64,000 bases of DNA from Anthopleura xanthogrammica (GCA_964019055.1 OZ025213.1:7614472-7678471); one strand, 5' to 3'. Numbered from the stretch's first letter, positions 1-12,769 are shown. Notes: generated from the sequence alone by a model not told the origin. Numbers and translations are program-made.

Positions 1-802
1 ATAGTAAATACATTGTTCAAACTACACCTAGGATATTTCATAAGGATTTCTATGGGAACATGGGCTGGCTGGCAAGAGCTTGTCATCCAACACATTTTCC
101 AATATAAATCTTCATAGAATATTCAATTTTTTATTTACCATTTCTCCTATAAATATATGTTATTTACTGGACAGTAGGTCTGGATAGGGAAAAATTGTGC
201 CCAAGATCTTGAATATATATGGAGAGAGTCCATAAGGCAGAGGACACAGTTTTTCCCTATCAGGACAACTTTAGGTCAGTAAATAACTTTTCCCCCCAAT
301 CGACTTGATTCATATCCGTTATGTTATGCACACGTAGATGACATCAGGATACTGGGCCACAGGAAGATACTGAGAAACATCGCCTGCTCAAACAGCTAAT
401 CAGAACATGCAATCTTAAGGATACTGGACTGGAAAAAAATTTGCCTTTTTTAATATCAAAAAAGCTATCCATTTCTGGTGCACTTTTCTATTTTGAAACA
501 GCAATTGTTTTAAGGTGGTAGAGTTGTGTCACCATTTAGTACAAATGGTGTATTACATGTATGAGGCAGAACAGTTCAAAGTACTAAGTCTAAAATGTTG
601 ATTGATGATAATGATGATGGTGGTCAAGCTCATGGTGACAGTCAGGTGGTGATAATTTTGGGACTTTGTAGGATAATGAGATCTGGCCAACATTTATTGC
701 TCCTTCCCTTACCTGTTTGGAGAATATATTTTCTAGGACTACACATTATATATGATCAAAATGTTTGTTTTTTTAATTAAAGTATGATTTAATAATTTAT
801 AG
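1..802. other. Non-coding stretch upstream of first visible SCOC exon
   Basis: No convincing exon, RNA gene or repeat was seen here. The first visible SCOC exon at 803 needs two bases of a split codon from an upstream exon. This stretch is therefore probably intron, with the start codon before the window. The ATG-led open frame at 595-780 has no recognisable protein signature. Confidence 0.5.
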
Positions 803-3800
803 GTGAAAGCCTTGATGATGATGAAGCAGAAGAAAAGAGCAGACTTATTAATGAAGTACTAGAATTACAGAATACTCTGGATGGTAGGTATCTAATCATT
901 TATTGGAGGAGTTTTGTGGGATCTAGCCAGAAGGTCAGTTCAGTAATCATCAGATTTTCTTAGCTTCATCGATTTGTAAATTATTTCAAAGTGCATATTT
1001 CTGCCACCTAATTAAGTTTTAAGAAAACATGTTAACCCATTGAAGCCCTTAAAGACAGCTTAAATCAGCATGATCTCAAAGAACTGAGAGTATTCAAGGG
1101 ATTTTACTGTCAAAAATTTGTAGATCATGTACATTCGTACGAGTTCAAATTTTTGGGCTCAGGGCTCAAAATAACAACCAGTTATATGCCGGTCAAGATG
1201 CCTGGCATATAACAACCAGTTATATGCCGGTCAAGATGCCTGGCATATGATATTTGGTTTTGTTTTTTTCAAATATGACCAGTCAACATGTCCGTTCAAA
1301 ACCTTATTTGACCGGTAAAGTACCAAATTTGGCTGGACATTGACCATTGGCCGGTGGTATTTTGAGCCCTGGTCCTGTGAGTTCTGAAATTGATGAACAG
1401 CCAGGACCTACTGTGGCATTTTATGGAATATTTGGCTTGTGGAGAATGCTCTGAAGCTGATATTTGGACAGTAGGACCTAGTGGTTCGACACTTATATAT
1501 TTTCTTGAAAAATTCAATATGGGGTCCATGTCACCGAAATCCAAGGGTGTCCCATAATGCATTGCGCTAGAGAGTAGTGAAAATCAATATCATGGATAAA
1601 ATAGGTGGAAGGAAATGGCTGTCGCTTGCCATGTAGAAGGAATTGATGGAAAAGAAAGTACTAAAGACTAAGTAATAGGACCAAACTTTACTGTTTAAGG
1701 GTATATTTTTGAGTAGAAATAAAAATTGCGGGGAAAACAGTCATTTTTGATTTTCCAAAAATGTTCAAAAAATATTTTCATTAAAATTTTGGACATTTGT
1801 GCAGGTTTTTTGATTTTAAAAGTTGTTCTGTTTCCTAGTAGTGAAAATTTTAGAACATGGTATTTAGGTCAGCCTGATCAATATTGTTGAAGCTGGAAGT
1901 TTTCATTTATTTCATTTATTGCGTTTTTTTTATGCGCGGTTTTGGGCATTGTAGGAGTCAAAGGGTTAAATCAAAAAGGCAGAGGGGGCCAGAAGGAGTA
2001 AAAACCTTATTTCTAAACCATGGTTTTGAAAGACTGATGGAAAAAAATCAATTCTAGGTTAAATTTTTCATATGGGAGCATCTAAATGAGATCTTCCAGG
2101 GTTAGAATAATTTTCAATTTTTTATTGACAAGATAAACTTATCTTGTGCATTGAGCAGCTACAAGATAAATTGGTTGAATGCATGTGTTAAGACTTTATC
2201 TTTATTTTTCTTTGCATAATATCATCATTTTCTTAAAAGAGGACTAGCTACTCTGAGAATGCGATTTCAATTTCTTTTCACTTGATATTAGTAGTTTTCA
2301 ATTCGCATTTAGCCAACTATCTTGTGGGAATTTCGAACCCTGTCTTCATGCAGTTCAGGGCTAAAAGTCAAACAATTTTTGCGGGCCAGAATATTTGAAT
2401 TTTAGATTTCTTAATCCTTTACTCCTATGACACCCAAAACTGCCTGTAAAAATTGACCTTAAATGAAAAAATGTGACATAGAGTCATGCCACATTTGATT
2501 TCCCAATAAAATATAAAAGTGTTGAGCCACTCGGTCCTACTGCTGAAATATTAGCTTCAGAGCATTCTCCACCAGCCAAATATTTGATAAATACCAAAAT
2601 AGGTCCTGGCTGTTCATCTGTATGGAGCTCACATGATAATCACCCCAAAATTTCCGACTCATATGATTGCAGATGATCTTGAAACTTTTGATGGTAAAAT
2701 CCCTTGCATACTGTATAAGCAAGTCTCAGTTCTTCAAGATAATGCTGATTTAAGCTGTTTGAGGGCTTCATGATGCCATTAAGCACTCCATAGATGCCCA
2801 GGCAAAATGGTTCTCAAAATCTCTTGTTATGGAAAAACTCTAAAACAAGTCGCTATTAAAGCTTGTCATTCAAGGGCTTCTGCATAAGACAGTGACAGTG
2901 TCAATCTATTAAACTCAAAATATGGTTAAATTGCTAGGACTTGCAGAACGTTTAAATCCAGAAAAACCCTGAAAAACCTCAAAAATAGTCCAGGAGTTTT
3001 AACTGTTTTAGTTTTGATAACTAGCGGTAAGCTAGTGTGGGCTGCATCGGTGTTTCTAATGAAACAGTTGTGATAAAAAGTTAAATTTTACACCGTAAAA
3101 AATAAGAAAGATCACTTACTGACATTTCGGACGCTAGTCCTTCGTCGGAGTAAGTTTTAACTGTTTTAAGTTTAAAAACTCTGTTAATTAATACTTTTTT
3201 ATTCATTAACACAGATTTGTCACAAAGAGTCGATGCAGTAAAAGATGAGAATTTGAAGTTAAAATCTGAAAACCAGGTACATCTGAATGATTTTTTTCCC
3301 CTTTATATACAGATCAGCTTTACAAGGCTGCAAATAATTTTTCGATACTTAGGTAGTTCATTTGTCAGGCCAGAGGAATATTTGACCTTTCAAACCCAAG
3401 TGTGACTGGTCAAATGCATGTCCAGAGAATGGGAATTCATTTACCAGTAAAGTGCAGGTCATTTTTACCAGACATTTGTCCAATGACTGGCGCTTATTTG
3501 CAGCCTTGACTTTAAAAATTTAAAGGCTCTTCTTTTAGAGAAGACTTCCAGAATTTAGCATTTTAAGTTATTTTACTTGATTATAATTATCATCACTCTA
3601 TAATCCCACACAGGCACCTCAATGGTATCATTTTCATCATGTTGAAATAAAGATTAATTCGTATAGTTTCCATACGAATTTTTACTCAGTAATTGGATAG
3701 TTTGTCTCAGCTAATCAAAACTCAAGAAAAACAATAGAAATTAACTTTCAATCAATCAGCATACAGCCTATGCTTGCATGTCTGCTTTGTTTACTTTGTC

Positions 3801-5685
3801 CTGGATTCAAAATGGCAGATCAAGGAAGAAGTTAATTAGGCTTAAATTGCTTAACAATGTTTTTAGTCAAAATTGTAATAATCCCCTCAACAAGGAACTG
3901 CAAGAAACATTTATGTACTTCCCAGATGTATTTCCAGCATATGAGACAAGAATTTGGATAAAAATATATGGAAAATCTACCCCAATATGGATAAAACTAC
4001 ATGACTGTCAGTGACACTCATTCAACTAGATTTGGAAATCATAAAACCATGCAGAACAAATCGTTTGCACCATATAAAAAAAGATTTCAAAAGTACTAAA
4101 GTGTTTGACTGCTGGGGAACATTTGGCCAAATAAGAAAAGTATATTAATTAACATTGGCTGTTATTGACTGAATGCCAGTATGGATGCCACTTCATTATC
4201 ATAATTTTTTAAATTCATATTTCAGTTGACCGCTACATTAAAATTATAGATTAGAATGACATCAACAAAGCTAGAAAGTTTGAGACAAAAATATTAAATT
4301 CTTGAGAAATTATGAGAATTTTAGCTAATTTTAAAAACGTGAAAAACACCATAATGAGTCTAGCAAGGAAACAGATCACTCGACACATACAAATCTCTGT
4401 AATTTTGATTCCAAATAGCTTCACTTGAATTCAGTTTATGAAACTTTCCAAAAATACATATATGTGTTTGCTCTTTCTGATGGTGGTGCTTATTTTTTAA
4501 GATTAGGTTTTTATTTCTGAAAGTCATTGGTGGCCATATTGGCATTCGGTCTATATCACAGTGTGGGACAATCACAGAACTCTAAGTTCCATACTAGCTA
4601 GGTGAAAGACCAATTAAAAGATCAAATTGGAATCTAGAAGTTGAAGCAAGGCAATATTGTTATATTATCAACTAATTTATTATTTAACTTAAGCTTAATT
4701 TATAATAATTCTGTAATAGGACTGCATCATGTAATGGCAGGGACCTCTATACAGTGTATGTGGCTTTGTCACTACTATAAACACATCAAGAGGCTATACT
4801 GACAATGCTTTACCATATTTGTGGCAAAATAACAGAATAATTAGAATTAGTAAATAACAGGCAAACAGAGGAAAAATACATTCAATCCTCCACAAATCTT
4901 CCTCAGCTTTGCCATTCTTGGCTTGATAGCCTTATTCTCGTGCGACAGTCACTGAGTTGCAGACTCAACCAAGCTAACAGCTATTGAATCCAATGGCATA
5001 TAAAAGTGTAGGATGAAAGGGGGGCTGTTGTCCTCCTGCTACTTTAATTTGCAATAATACTGGTCAGCACTTGATTGTACACTTTTACAGTCAAGTTTTT
5101 TCTTACACATTTCCTTCTGTATTTAGGTTCTCGGCCAGTACATTGAAAATCTGATGTCAGCATCAAGTGTCTTCCAACCAACCAATACAGGTGGCAAAAA
5201 CAGGTTTGACAAGAATTATTGATTTCAAAGTACAGTATGACATCAAAAGATTCATTTTGTCTTTCATCAATACGTTTTAATTAAGTAAATGTAAAAATGG
5301 TCCCCAAAAGATCATGAGCTTGTCAGCTGAGTTAATGAACTAAATAATCTGATAACTTGATTTGTCCTAAATATATTGCATAGGCATGTTATTTGCTCAG
5401 TGGTGGACAAAGTGTTGATTATTCCCTCCCCCAGTTTTTTAGCAACCTCTTCTATTTTTATAAATATTTTAAAATTTATTAAAATTTTTAAATTTATTAA
5501 AATACCCCCTAGTGCTTTCCCCAAAAATGTACACTTTGTCCAAAAAAAAATTGCTGCCTCCAACCCCTTTCCTGTTATGGCCCAGATTCTGTGATACTGA
5601 TTTGTTTGTATGTTTTTATTGTTTTTGTTTTCTCTACAGGGAAAGCCCAAGCAAACCAACATCAAAGAAAAGTGACAAAAGATGA
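803..5685 (+). CDS. SCOC: Short coiled-coil protein SCOC homolog (5' end missing)
   Basis: Four exons fit: 803-883, 3215-3276, 5127-5203 and 5640-5685 (TGA at 5683-5685). All have AG/GT borders and matching codon phases. The spliced protein carries EEKSRLINEVLELQ, RVDAVKDENLKLKSENQ and VLGQYIENLMSASSVFQ, the signature of animal SCOC: an acidic N-terminus, a leucine heptad coiled coil, and a short basic tail (here ending SKKSDKR). In vertebrates SCOC is a small Golgi-associated protein that binds ARL1 and takes part in autophagy regulation with FEZ1; the same role here is inferred. Human SCOC is about 80-160 residues depending on isoform. About 82 residues are visible, and the start exon is outside or unrecognised. 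The tail after SSVFQ is longer than in the short human form. Introns of 2.3, 1.85 and 0.44 kb carry MITEs and an old inverted repeat. No breaks are seen. Confidence 0.93.
1041..2770. repeat. Old inverted repeat in SCOC intron 1
   Basis: The right arm (2511-2770) is an imperfect reverse complement of the left arm (1041-1503). The left arm is longer because it holds the 210-bp MITE at 1161-1370. The arms enclose about 1 kb without a recognisable gene. Both arms share a short stretch that could read KGFY-QKF-DH--SYE in one frame, so a decayed coding origin is possible but unproven. Best read as a foldback or inverted-duplication element. Confidence 0.6.
1161..1370. mobile_element. 210-bp MITE, TIR AGGGCTCAAAATA
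   Basis: A perfect 13-bp terminal inverted repeat lies at 1161-1173 and 1358-1370. It encloses a 38-bp unit repeated in tandem (about 1172-1247) with CCGGTCAAGATG. It interrupts one arm of the larger inverted repeat, which lacks it on the other arm, so it inserted later. No clear target duplication was seen. Confidence 0.7.
3324..3507. mobile_element. 184-bp MITE, TIR AAGGCTGCAAATAA
   Basis: A perfect 14-bp terminal inverted repeat lies at 3324-3337 and 3494-3507, in SCOC intron 2, 48 bp after the exon. The terminal sequence and internal GTCAAA/CATGTCC motifs resemble the MITE at 1161-1370, so they are probably one family. Confidence 0.65.
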
Positions 5686-6058
5686 GAAAATATCAATCAG
5701 AGTCAGTAATATCAATGAAAGTCACTGTAAACTCTTTATTGGCATAATTCAATATTTTCATTTGCAGTCGAGTGATAATTAAGTACATGGCTGTGGACGT
5801 CTTTTATCCTGGTTAAACTGCCTCTTATTTGTACATATCCAAAGATTAAATATTAAATATTAAGTTATGATAGCGAAGTTTTATATACTTCATATTATGT
5901 TTTGTTTAAGAATACAGCACCTTAAATGCATAATGCATGTCAATTTAAATTGACAAGTTTATTACAGATATCAAATTTCACGAGAAAACAGTTTTAAAAA
6001 TATTACAATGCTAACCAAGTCTAAAACTGACCAGTTACAGGAGGTCAGGCTAGATTAT
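5686..6058. other. SCOC 3' UTR and downstream spacer
   Basis: AT-rich sequence after the SCOC stop. No canonical AATAAA was seen directly downstream; the nearest one noticed is around 6140. No other gene was seen. Confidence 0.4.
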
Positions 6059-6532
6059 AGAATACCCCGCCACTCTTGAAAGCACTATAATGAAGCGCTA
6101 CCACAGTCCCGCAGTCATATACATATCAAGTCACGTACAAATAAAGGTCAAATTATAATGTATGCTTTTAAGATATGCAGATGCTGCTACCGCGGTCCCG
6201 CAGTCATATACATATCAAGTCATGTACAAATAATTAAGTATCAATATGCTCCCATAACCCATTGCGCACACTACGGGACTGCAGACCACGATTCCATTCA
6301 TTAGAGTGCTTTCAAAAGTGGCGGGGTATTCTATAATAGACCTCATCGGCTTGGGTGTAATGTTGTCCCATTTCAGACCACGTGTCATTCCCCAGAGAAT
6401 CATTTCATTGTTTAATGGTTGCGCATGAGAAGATACGTGAATATGGATACAACTCAAACAAAGAATCTTATTCTCAAGAGAATGACACGTGGTCTGAAAT
6501 GGGACAACATTACCCCAAGCCGATGAGGTCTA
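6059..6532. repeat. Nested inverted repeats with a 54-bp hairpin arm
   Basis: The arm 6337-6390 (starting TAGACCTCATCGG) is matched in reverse complement by 6480-6532 with about one base difference and an 89-bp loop. A second pair lies outside: the GCCACTCTTGAAAGCAC block near 6068 is inverted near 6303-6330. A direct repeat of about 40 bp (TCCCGCAGTCATATACATAT) occurs near 6105 and 6197. This looks like a foldback or MITE cluster; family unknown. Confidence 0.7.
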
Positions 6533-6833
6533 TTGCTCACAAGAGAAGTCTTAGGAGACGCACGACGCGTAGCAGATACGGATGACGTAATAGAAACTGC
6601 GTGTGCTTGCTGTGTGCAGTCATAAAACACGCGCCCAATTAATCAAAAAGCGAGATTTTTTACAGTTATTTTGTCTATATCTCGTCGTTTGTTCCTTTAC
6701 TCCAACAATCTTCAGTAAGATACTGACTTAGTTAATAATGCTCAGTATTAGTTTAGCTACCGTCACTATTGTGCTATTAATTTAAGCGTTTGCAATATAT
6801 TTGCAGATATAAATAAGTAAGAGTATGCAATCA

Positions 6834-8303
6834 GATCAAGAGAGCATAAATAAGAGAGGGAAACTTCTTGATAACGAGCGCGCCATGTGACTTCGCGGTT
6901 GGTCTATTTTTAGCATCCGCGTACAAACGATTTTCGCCATACACGACTCCTGTGCGTCAAAAATTGTGCGCTTCATCCAAACCTGGAAGTAGCCAAAGCA
7001 TGTAAAGATTTTTTGGGAAAAACATAATTTTCGCGTCTTTTTGAGTGTTCAACAGCCTCAGTCGTATTTTATCAGAGAACAGAACATAGCCAATCCTGAT
7101 CTTTCCGCGCGCTGATTGGTTAGTGGGACGTCATTTTGTAAGATGCTGAATGCTTTCTTCAGCGAATTTATTCAAGGAATTCTGGCTTAAAAGTTTCGTT
7201 TATTTATGGCAATTTCGGTTAAAAAGTGAAGCTTCTCGAAAATATATGGATAAAACAACAAGACTGCTTATGCAAGTCCAAGTTCAACTCTCCGTGATCT
7301 AGAAAACGGACATCAAATCTTCAAATAAGCTTCACTGAATAACCAAAGACTTAACAATGAAGACAAGAAATGCTCTGCTCCTCTCTTTTACTCTGTTTTG
7401 GCGTCTACTTTCGAGAAAGACACGAAAAAACTCTAAATATAAGTTCAGTAAGAAAGTGTTTTGGAAAACTAATATTTGCAAATTTTGAATAGCTTTTCCT
7501 CGAGAAACGAATTGCGAAAAACTGTCAAATTCTTAAGTATTTATTTTGGAATTACTTTAGAAACAGACCAAAGAAGATTGTCAACTCAGCTTTATTCAAG
7601 CAGAATATCAACAAATGTTAATTTAGGGCAGAGAAATTCACAATATTGACATGATTTTCTGAAAACGTTTCCGAAAAATCAACGCGGAAATCAACCACTC
7701 CCTCGCTTCAGGTAAACACTTTTCATGAAATAATCGTTAATTGTTTTTTTGTAAACGGATTTTTTCCATGCTGATAAAAAAGGTGTTGAAACCGTCCTCT
7801 CCGACATCGTTTATTATTTGAAAATAAGCTTATTCTTTGGATTTCAGGCTCCTACAACCATGTTTTTGCAGAAACCAGACAAAGCAGATCACTTTTTGAA
7901 GTATTCAAGTTTTGATACCAGTTTTATAGATCATGACGAGTCGATCTTGGGGTCAGTTTTATTACTGAAGTCTTGTTGTTGAATCCACATATTTTCGATC
8001 ACAAGCATTAATTTTATTAATTTGTACTGAATTGTCTATAAAAATTAATTTTTAGCCAAAATTTATCGATAAACCTAGCCGCCAAAAAAAGCATTCAGTC
8101 TTTTACAAGATGACGTCACACCCACCCACCAATCTATTTATTTATTTAGCTTCGCCATTTAAAAACCCACGCACACACACTCACTCAGCGCGCGAGTTAT
8201 TTTTAGCCAAGCTAGCAATCTGATGGACCAGCGAAATAGATCGAGGTGGACTCCCCTAGTAATTCTCCCCTGGTTTCCCTCTCTTATTTATGCTCTCTTG
8301 ATC
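6834..8303. mobile_element. ~1.47-kb inverted-repeat-bounded element, no gene
   Basis: A perfect 31-bp inverted repeat (6834-6864 and 8273-8303, core AGAGCATAAATAAGAGAGGG) bounds an interval without coding potential. A second imperfect inverted pair lies inside: the region near 7125-7165, containing GACGTCATTTTGTAAGATG, against 8090-8125. It is probably a non-autonomous DNA transposon or old foldback. No target duplication was identified. Confidence 0.5.
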
Positions 8304-9421
8304 AGATCTCATTGAAATGAAAAGTGCGATCCACGTGGCAGGGACGGCAGAGCGGTTTTCGCCGTCTCCACCATCCCCATTGCCAGAAATATGGGACATG
8401 AGCCTGCTTATACATGCGCAATGATGCGTTTCAGCTTACAAAATAGCCGCCGAGTCTTATAGGAAATTTATGGGGAATATAGAGCTTCCTCTATTTACGG
8501 CGAATAGGGTTTTATTTCCTCTGAGCTCCACATCGCGACAAACAACCCACCCTACAAGCTACTAAATATGCGTAAAATGATCATTGAATCATGCGACATA
8601 TTGGTTCCCGGACTACTTGCCTTCGAAAGGCTTCGAAAGCTCTAGATTCCATACATCGTCTATAAATCTGGCCACACTTGACCCCAAAATCGTCTTATTT
8701 GAGCTCGAAAAAATTTAAAAGTAAAAGAGCTCCACCTCGATATCACCAAACGAGTGTTTAATAAATCCAAAACCGCTCAAAATAGACAGCATGCCTTCAG
8801 AATGTAGGTTCCCAAGAAGCTTGAAGTTAGGTTAAATTTTAAGCGATTCGACGCGTTGTTAGCTCGTAGTTTTCAGTTAAAAATGACAAGAAACCACAGA
8901 GAACTGTTCCAAACAGCTTCAAAACCCCCTAAATATCGCCATTTTGTTTTTACAAGCTCCTATTGACTGCTGAGATACAATAAGGAAGCTTAAAGTAACG
9001 ATTTACGTTTGAAACTTGTTTCTTGTCCTTCATGGGCTTCCTGTGGTGAGGCTTATCAACAGAAAAATAATAGTTGTTCTTTTGATTGTCAAGTAACTAT
9101 TTTTTGGTAAGAATTGTTTTACTAACATCATAGTTGAATATAAATATGTGCTTGGAAACCATGTAGTTATATTTTTCCTCTAGAAAACCACTTCTTTTTC
9201 ATTCATGCGTAACACCGCTGACAATGTCCAATATTTCTGGCAATGTGCGTGGCAGTACCAATAAAATCAATGAAAGGTTTCCATCAGTACTTTGTATATC
9301 TAGAAGTATGGCACTTGAAATTTTTTGAGAATTCAGGAATGAATAAAGTTGGCAGTGGCATGGTGAAATCAAAATTGATACAGTCAGGCATGGTGAACAT
9401 TTTGAATAGGCAAAGCTGTGG
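8304..9421. other. Gene-free spacer / 3' flank of PAN-Gly gene
   Basis: No exon with protein signature, RNA gene or clear repeat was seen. The last few hundred bases lie downstream of the minus-strand stop at 9422-9424 and may be its 3' UTR. Confidence 0.4.
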
Positions 9422-11771
9422 TTATGGAGAGCAGACCAAAACATATCCGTGTCCCCTATCATTAACACAGCATGTATTTTGTTGATTAGTGCCCACATTG
9501 TAAGATCCTCCCCCTCCCCCACAGGAATTCACATTATTATCCCCACTAGCACCCCCAGAGTAACCTCCTCCTCCTCCAGCTCCACCACCACTACCATACG
9601 AACCACCACCCCCTCCAAATCCTCCAGGGACCGAGTTTACATATGACCTTCCTCCCACTCCCCCATTGAGAAACCCTTTTCCTCCTTCTCCTCCATAACC
9701 AGTAGAACCACCAAAGTGAGTACTGCTGCGACCAGCTGAGTAGAATCCACCACCACCACCACCTAATGAAAACATGTAGTGAAAAGCTTACACCGAAACA
9801 GTGCAAAATATAAGGAATTTAAATTTGAGGGAATAAGTTGAAGATAAAAATAAAAAATACGTCTTCTTCTACATACCCGAATTACCAGAATCAGCAGTAG
9901 TTGCTCCTTGACCGCCAGTACCTCCTGGCCAGGAAAAACCCTCATATCCATTTCTTCCTGATGTAGTGCTCCCTGCGTCACAGAAATCTGAATGTCGAGA
10001 CTTTGGACTTTCTATACCTCCTCCTCCACCAGCCACAATTAAAGGTGTATTGCCTCGAGCAACAAAACTTCCACCTCCCCCTCCGGAACTTTGGCCAACG
10101 GAATTGATTACTCCTTCTTGGCCGACAAGGATCATAAGGACTTCACTTTGCTTTAGGGTGAACGTGCCAATCATTCGAGCACCAAAACCACGAAATACCT
10201 CAGAACCAAGTGGTTTACCATAACCACCACTAGCACCCATTACTTCGATACGGTATTGGCCTGTGAATGGTACAGTCCACTGCTGTATACCGTTGACTAA
10301 GGTAACTTGATGTTGATGGGGCTGACCTTGGTAGTGGTTCCCAAGAGATGTTGGACCAAGACGACCACTTGCACCAAGTGTAGTAAAATTGTACTCTAGG
10401 CCTATCGTACCTTCAACAACAATGCATAGTAAAATAATTTTAGTCCAAGATGCAGCAAATCAATGGCGGTGTAGCGTAGTGTATTCTCCTCTCACCTCTG
10501 AGGTCTAGGGTTCGATTCCTGGACTTTGCATCACATGTGAGTAGAGTTTATTTTTTCCTTTGATGCAAGGGTTTTTTTCCGGGTATGTTTATTTATTTTT
10601 CGATGCTAACCGCTGTTTTTGAAGATCACAGACTCATTTGCACAAGCTTAGCCTCGTTTATAAGTCAGCTATTCATATAGACATCAAAGTCCGTGGGTTT
10701 CAAAACATGCAATGGTATAATTCACCTTGCAAATTCTTTACATTAAAGTTGACTTTTGCTAATCATTAGCAACAGCCAACTGTAATGAATAGAATATACT
10801 CAGTGCCGGAAATGAAATTAATATAACAGATATCCCACAATCCTTTGCATTGTATAAATTACAGCCAATCCTGTGTTTGCACACAGTCATTCGTTCCATC
10901 GACATCAAGATTGTGCGTTTCTTAATTTGATGTCCTGTACACGCAAAACCGCTTTATCAACGTACTTCAGAAAGCCGGCGTGCATGTTGAAAAGTTTACT
11001 CCAAGACTGAACCAGAGTGTAACACTTTCATTTCTTGTGTTCTGTCAATCCCTGCGTGCTTTTAACTGCACACACACACAGCACACATGCAAGTTTTCTA
11101 TTTCTTTAGTATTACCGATGCTGAATTCTGACAAATCGCTATATTGATAATCTAAAATGCTAGAAAAGGTACATTTAAGTCTTTTTCTATTTCCGCTCAG
11201 TGTTTTCGCGTTACCGCATGGCTTTTATTTTTGGTATTCTTGATCGTTATGAAAGTAGCATCTGCCCGTATGAGGCATTTTTCTTTTTGACATGAGAGGG
11301 ACATCTGCTAGCAGGGTATTGAAAACCATGATCATTGTATAGTGTCATCATAACTTACATGCTGTGGCTTTCTCCGTAGTCTTTTGCTATGGTTTGGATT
11401 CAAGAAAAGAAATTTGAAATGGTTAATAGTGAATATTGTACAAGAATTCAAAAATATCTAATTTTAAAAATTTTAAAAATTTAATTTTTTTTTTAAAAAG
11501 TCCAAAAGTCCAAAAGAAGGAGGAGAAGAAGAAAAACGTAAAAATGTTACCTCTGCTTCATAGTAAATGTACTCGGCCTTGCTAACATATGAAGATGAGC
11601 CTGAGCCGGCAGATTTACTTGAGTTGTTCAGTTCACATCGAAGTTTGCCTGTGATATCAGCAGCTTTAAGATTATAAGACTGACATCTTGGATCTGCCAT
11701 GCAATGAAACGTACAATCCAGAGAGGAATCAACTTGGTATATTGCAGTGACACTACCTTCCAATGCATAAC
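9422..11771 (-). CDS. PAN/apple plus ALK-type glycine-rich domain protein (5' end missing)
   Basis: Four minus-strand exons join in frame: 11551-11771, 11359-11386, 9877-10410 and 9422-9762 (TAA at 9422-9424), all GT-AG. The first encodes a PAN/apple domain with cysteine pattern DCTFHC, RCQSYN, RCELN. The 28-bp exon with a GTAAGT donor repairs the phase between its neighbours. The third opens with FTTLGASGRLGPTSLG, then GIQQWTVPFTGQYRIEVMG, and runs into glycine-rich sequence continued in the last exon, which ends GHGYVLV. This resembles the glycine-rich region next to the kinase in ALK/LTK receptors, but no kinase or membrane segment is seen here. PAN modules bind proteins or carbohydrates, so an extracellular adhesive or matrix role is inferred. 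The N-terminus and signal peptide must lie upstream; a doubtful candidate is at 18751-18830. No stops or frameshifts were seen. Confidence 0.85.
10463..10532 (+). repeat. tRNA-derived SINE head (fragment)
   Basis: An A-box-like GTAGCGTAGTG near 10471 and a B-box GGTTCGATTCC at 10509-10519 are spaced as in a tRNA promoter. The cloverleaf is not preserved and the sequence continues into a non-tRNA tail, so this fits a tRNA-derived SINE rather than a tRNA gene. It sits in the intron of the PAN/Gly-rich gene. Confidence 0.65.
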
Positions 11772-11785
11772 CTATACAAAACACC

Positions 11786-12768
11786 AACTAGTATCAACAG
11801 TGGTATATGACAGTACCATCATATGCATAACCTAAACTAGTATCAACAGTGGTATATGACAGTACCATCCTATGCATAACCTATACTAGTATCAACAGTG
11901 GTATATGACAGTACCATCCTATGCATAACCTAAACTAGTATCAACAGTGGTATATGACAGTACCATCATATGCATAACCTATACTAGTATCAACAGTGGT
12001 ATATGACAGTACCATCATATGCATAACCTATACTAGTATCAACAGTGGTATATGACAGTACCATCATATGCATAACCTATACTAGTATCAACAGTGGTAT
12101 ATGACAGTACCATCCCATGCATAACCTATACTAGTATCAACAGTGGTATATGACAGTACCATCCCATGCATAACCTATACTAGTATCAACAGTGGTATAT
12201 GACAGAACCATCCCATGCATAACCTATACTAGTATCAACAGTGGTATATGACAGTACCATCCTATGCATAACCTATACTAGTATCAACAGTGGTATATGA
12301 CAGTACCATCCTATGCATAACCTAAACTAGTATCAACAGTGGTATATGACAGTACCATCATATGCATAACCTATACTAGTATCAACAGTGGTATATGACA
12401 GTACCATCATATGCATAACCTATACTAGTATCAACAGTGGTATATGACAGTACCATCATATGCATAACCTATACTAGTATCAACAGTGGTATATGACAGT
12501 ACCATCCCATGCATAACCTATACTAGTATCAACAGTGGTATATGACAGTACCATCCCATGCATAACCTATACTAGTATCAACAGTGGTATATGACAGAAC
12601 CATCCCATGCATAACCTATACTAGTATCAACAGTGGTATATGACAGTACCATCCTATGCATAACCTATACTAGTATCAACAGTGGTATATGACAGTACCA
12701 TCCTATGCATAACCTATACTAGTATCAACAGTGGTATATGACAGTACCATCATATGCATAACCTATAA
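11786..12768. repeat. 49-bp minisatellite, ~20 copies, next to PAN exon
   Basis: Tandem 49-bp units with core ATGCATAACCTATACTAG run from just outside the PAN exon border. Read on the minus strand each unit contains TATAG followed by GTTATGCAT, the same splice-acceptor/exon junction as the real exon at 11771. The single-copy junction 11748-11777 matches the unit at 27 of 30 positions. An 8-unit block of 392 bp is itself repeated; the variant TAAACTAG recurs at 11931 and 12323. Confidence 0.95.
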
Positions 12769-12769
12769 A

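Noticed and set aside
3090..3150. Known transposon terminus (GACATTTCGGACGCTAGTCC)
   Set aside because: It looks like a dispersed repeat motif, but no partner end or family could be established from this window.
10463..10532. tRNA gene
   Set aside because: A and B boxes are present, but the acceptor stem does not pair convincingly and the sequence runs into a SINE-like tail.
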